Positions 14,316-14,549 of a stretch of 14,549 nucleotides of DNA are shown here, one piece after another. The stretch is from DAINRZ01 sp964634885 (GTDB lineage: Bacteria; Bacteroidota; Ignavibacteria; Kapaibacteriales; UBA2268): assembly GCA_964634885.1 (NCBI GenBank), contig CAZWLN010000082.1, positions 1 to 14,549 of the forward strand, given 5' to 3'. Positions within the stretch are counted from its first letter, which is position 1. Each line of letters begins with the position of its first letter. The position numbers and the translations under genes are program-made. The notes beneath the pieces were generated by a model. That model made no database searches. It was given only the letters and a program-made list of their open reading frames with translations, and was not told the origin of the DNA.

Positions 14316-14346
14316 CCCGTAGCGGTACAGCCGTTACGGGTTTTTT
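14316..14346 (+). terminator. Strong orphan intrinsic terminator on the plus strand
   Basis: CCCGTAGCGG (14316-14325) pairs with CCGTTACGGG (14331-14340) over a TACAG loop, giving 10 bp with one G-U pair, followed directly by six T (14341-14346). On the minus strand no U-tract follows, so it acts only for plus-strand transcripts. The nearest plus-strand gene ends about 2.8 kb upstream, so it presumably ends a short unannotated RNA or an antisense transcript. Confidence 0.75.
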
Positions 14347-14414
14347 AATACCCTTTTCCGGCATTCCCTTCCCTCCCCCGCTACCCAGGCTTAACACAGG
14401 GGAAACGACAAGCT

Positions 14415-14433
14415 CCTGCGCTTCGGGTGCAGG
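14415..14433. other. GC-rich hairpin
   Basis: CCTGCGC (14415-14421) pairs with GTGCAGG (14427-14433), a 7-bp stem with one wobble around a UUCGG loop. It has no T-tract and no gene beside it. It may belong to the dispersed intergenic repeats of this genome. Confidence 0.35.
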
Positions 14434-14455
14434 CCCCCTGCCATCTTTCTGGTTT

Positions 14456-14549
14456 AACCAGCCACTGACAACCAGCCACTAATCACCAGTCACCAGCAAC
14501 TAACAACCAGCCACTAATCACCAGCCACCAGCAACTAACAACCAGCCAC
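14456..14549. repeat. 35-bp tandem repeat reaching the window end
   Basis: Two complete 35-bp units (14470-14504 and 14505-14539) differ at one base (T14490 against C14525). A 14-nt partial unit precedes them (14456-14469) and a 10-nt partial unit follows to the last base, so the array probably continues outside the window. The unit is itself built of ACCAGCMAC and CTAAT/CTAAC words. There are no unique spacers, so it is not a CRISPR array. Confidence 0.85.

Larger units (their letters stand above)
14217..14549. other. Non-coding interval with orphan terminator and repeats
   Basis: These 333 bp upstream of the cysteine-rich gene show no convincing gene. A plus-strand frame of 75 codons at 14255-14482 runs through a terminator and repeats and has no ribosome binding site. 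In order the stretch holds an AT-rich leader (14217-14255), a possible structured segment with a CGGAGA/TCTCCG stem (14270-14303), a strong plus-strand terminator, a GC-rich hairpin and a tandem repeat reaching the window end. Confidence 0.65.

Noticed and set aside
14255..14346. tRNA or known riboswitch
   Set aside because: No cloverleaf with matching acceptor ends and no riboswitch consensus I could recognise; a plain small RNA remains possible.
14255..14482. Plus-strand open frame of 75 codons
   Set aside because: It crosses a strong terminator and low-complexity repeats, has no ribosome binding site and a Pro/Ser-rich composition typical of non-coding frames.
14456..14549. CRISPR array
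   Set aside because: Units are contiguous tandem copies without unique spacers, and no cas gene is present.

Overview
The window looks like chromosome from a Gram-negative member of the Fibrobacteres-Chlorobi-Bacteroidetes (FCB) superphylum. Two encoded proteins end in type IX secretion (T9SS) type A sorting domains. Three are WG-repeat lipoproteins. Two short intergenic gaps carry a TAnnTTTG element with an upstream TTG, the promoter form of Bacteroidota-type sigma factors. The mix of T9SS cargo, WG-repeat proteins and word-like dispersed intergenic repeats fits Kapabacteria, Ignavibacteria or Chlorobi relatives, but that finer placement is an impression and not proven. No rRNA, tRNA, CRISPR, transposase or phage gene was seen.

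Left part (102-5031, minus strand): three tandem paralogous lipoproteins, probably one transcription unit read from 5031 towards 102. Each has a lipoprotein signal peptide, nine WG-type repeats in the same register (including a matching degenerate third repeat) and a shared C-terminal region of about 170-200 residues that I do not recognise. A strong stem-loop lies past the last gene.

An AT-rich divergent region (5032-5224) with several perfect inverted repeats separates this block from a plus-strand cluster. Middle part (5225-11541, plus strand): a giant protein of 1547 residues with an N-terminal long-chain acyl-CoA synthetase, about 750 unassigned residues and a C-terminal GNAT acetyltransferase; a stand-alone biotin/lipoate-ligase-fold protein with an altered adenylate-binding loop; and a small GHKL ATPase-domain protein. 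The last two each have their own TAnnTTTG-type promoter candidate. An acyl-adenylate enzyme, an acyl-CoA-using transferase and a second adenylating ligase side by side suggest a protein or small-molecule acylation function with a GHKL regulator. This is the most interesting part of the window and its function is inference only.

Right part (11542-14549): a 427-bp non-coding stretch built of repeated phrases, then two minus-strand T9SS-secreted proteins. One is a BNR/Asp-box beta-propeller; the other is cysteine-rich and unrecognised. An intrinsic terminator lies between them. Beyond them sits an orphan plus-strand terminator with no plus-strand gene in front of it, and a 35-bp tandem repeat that runs off the window end.
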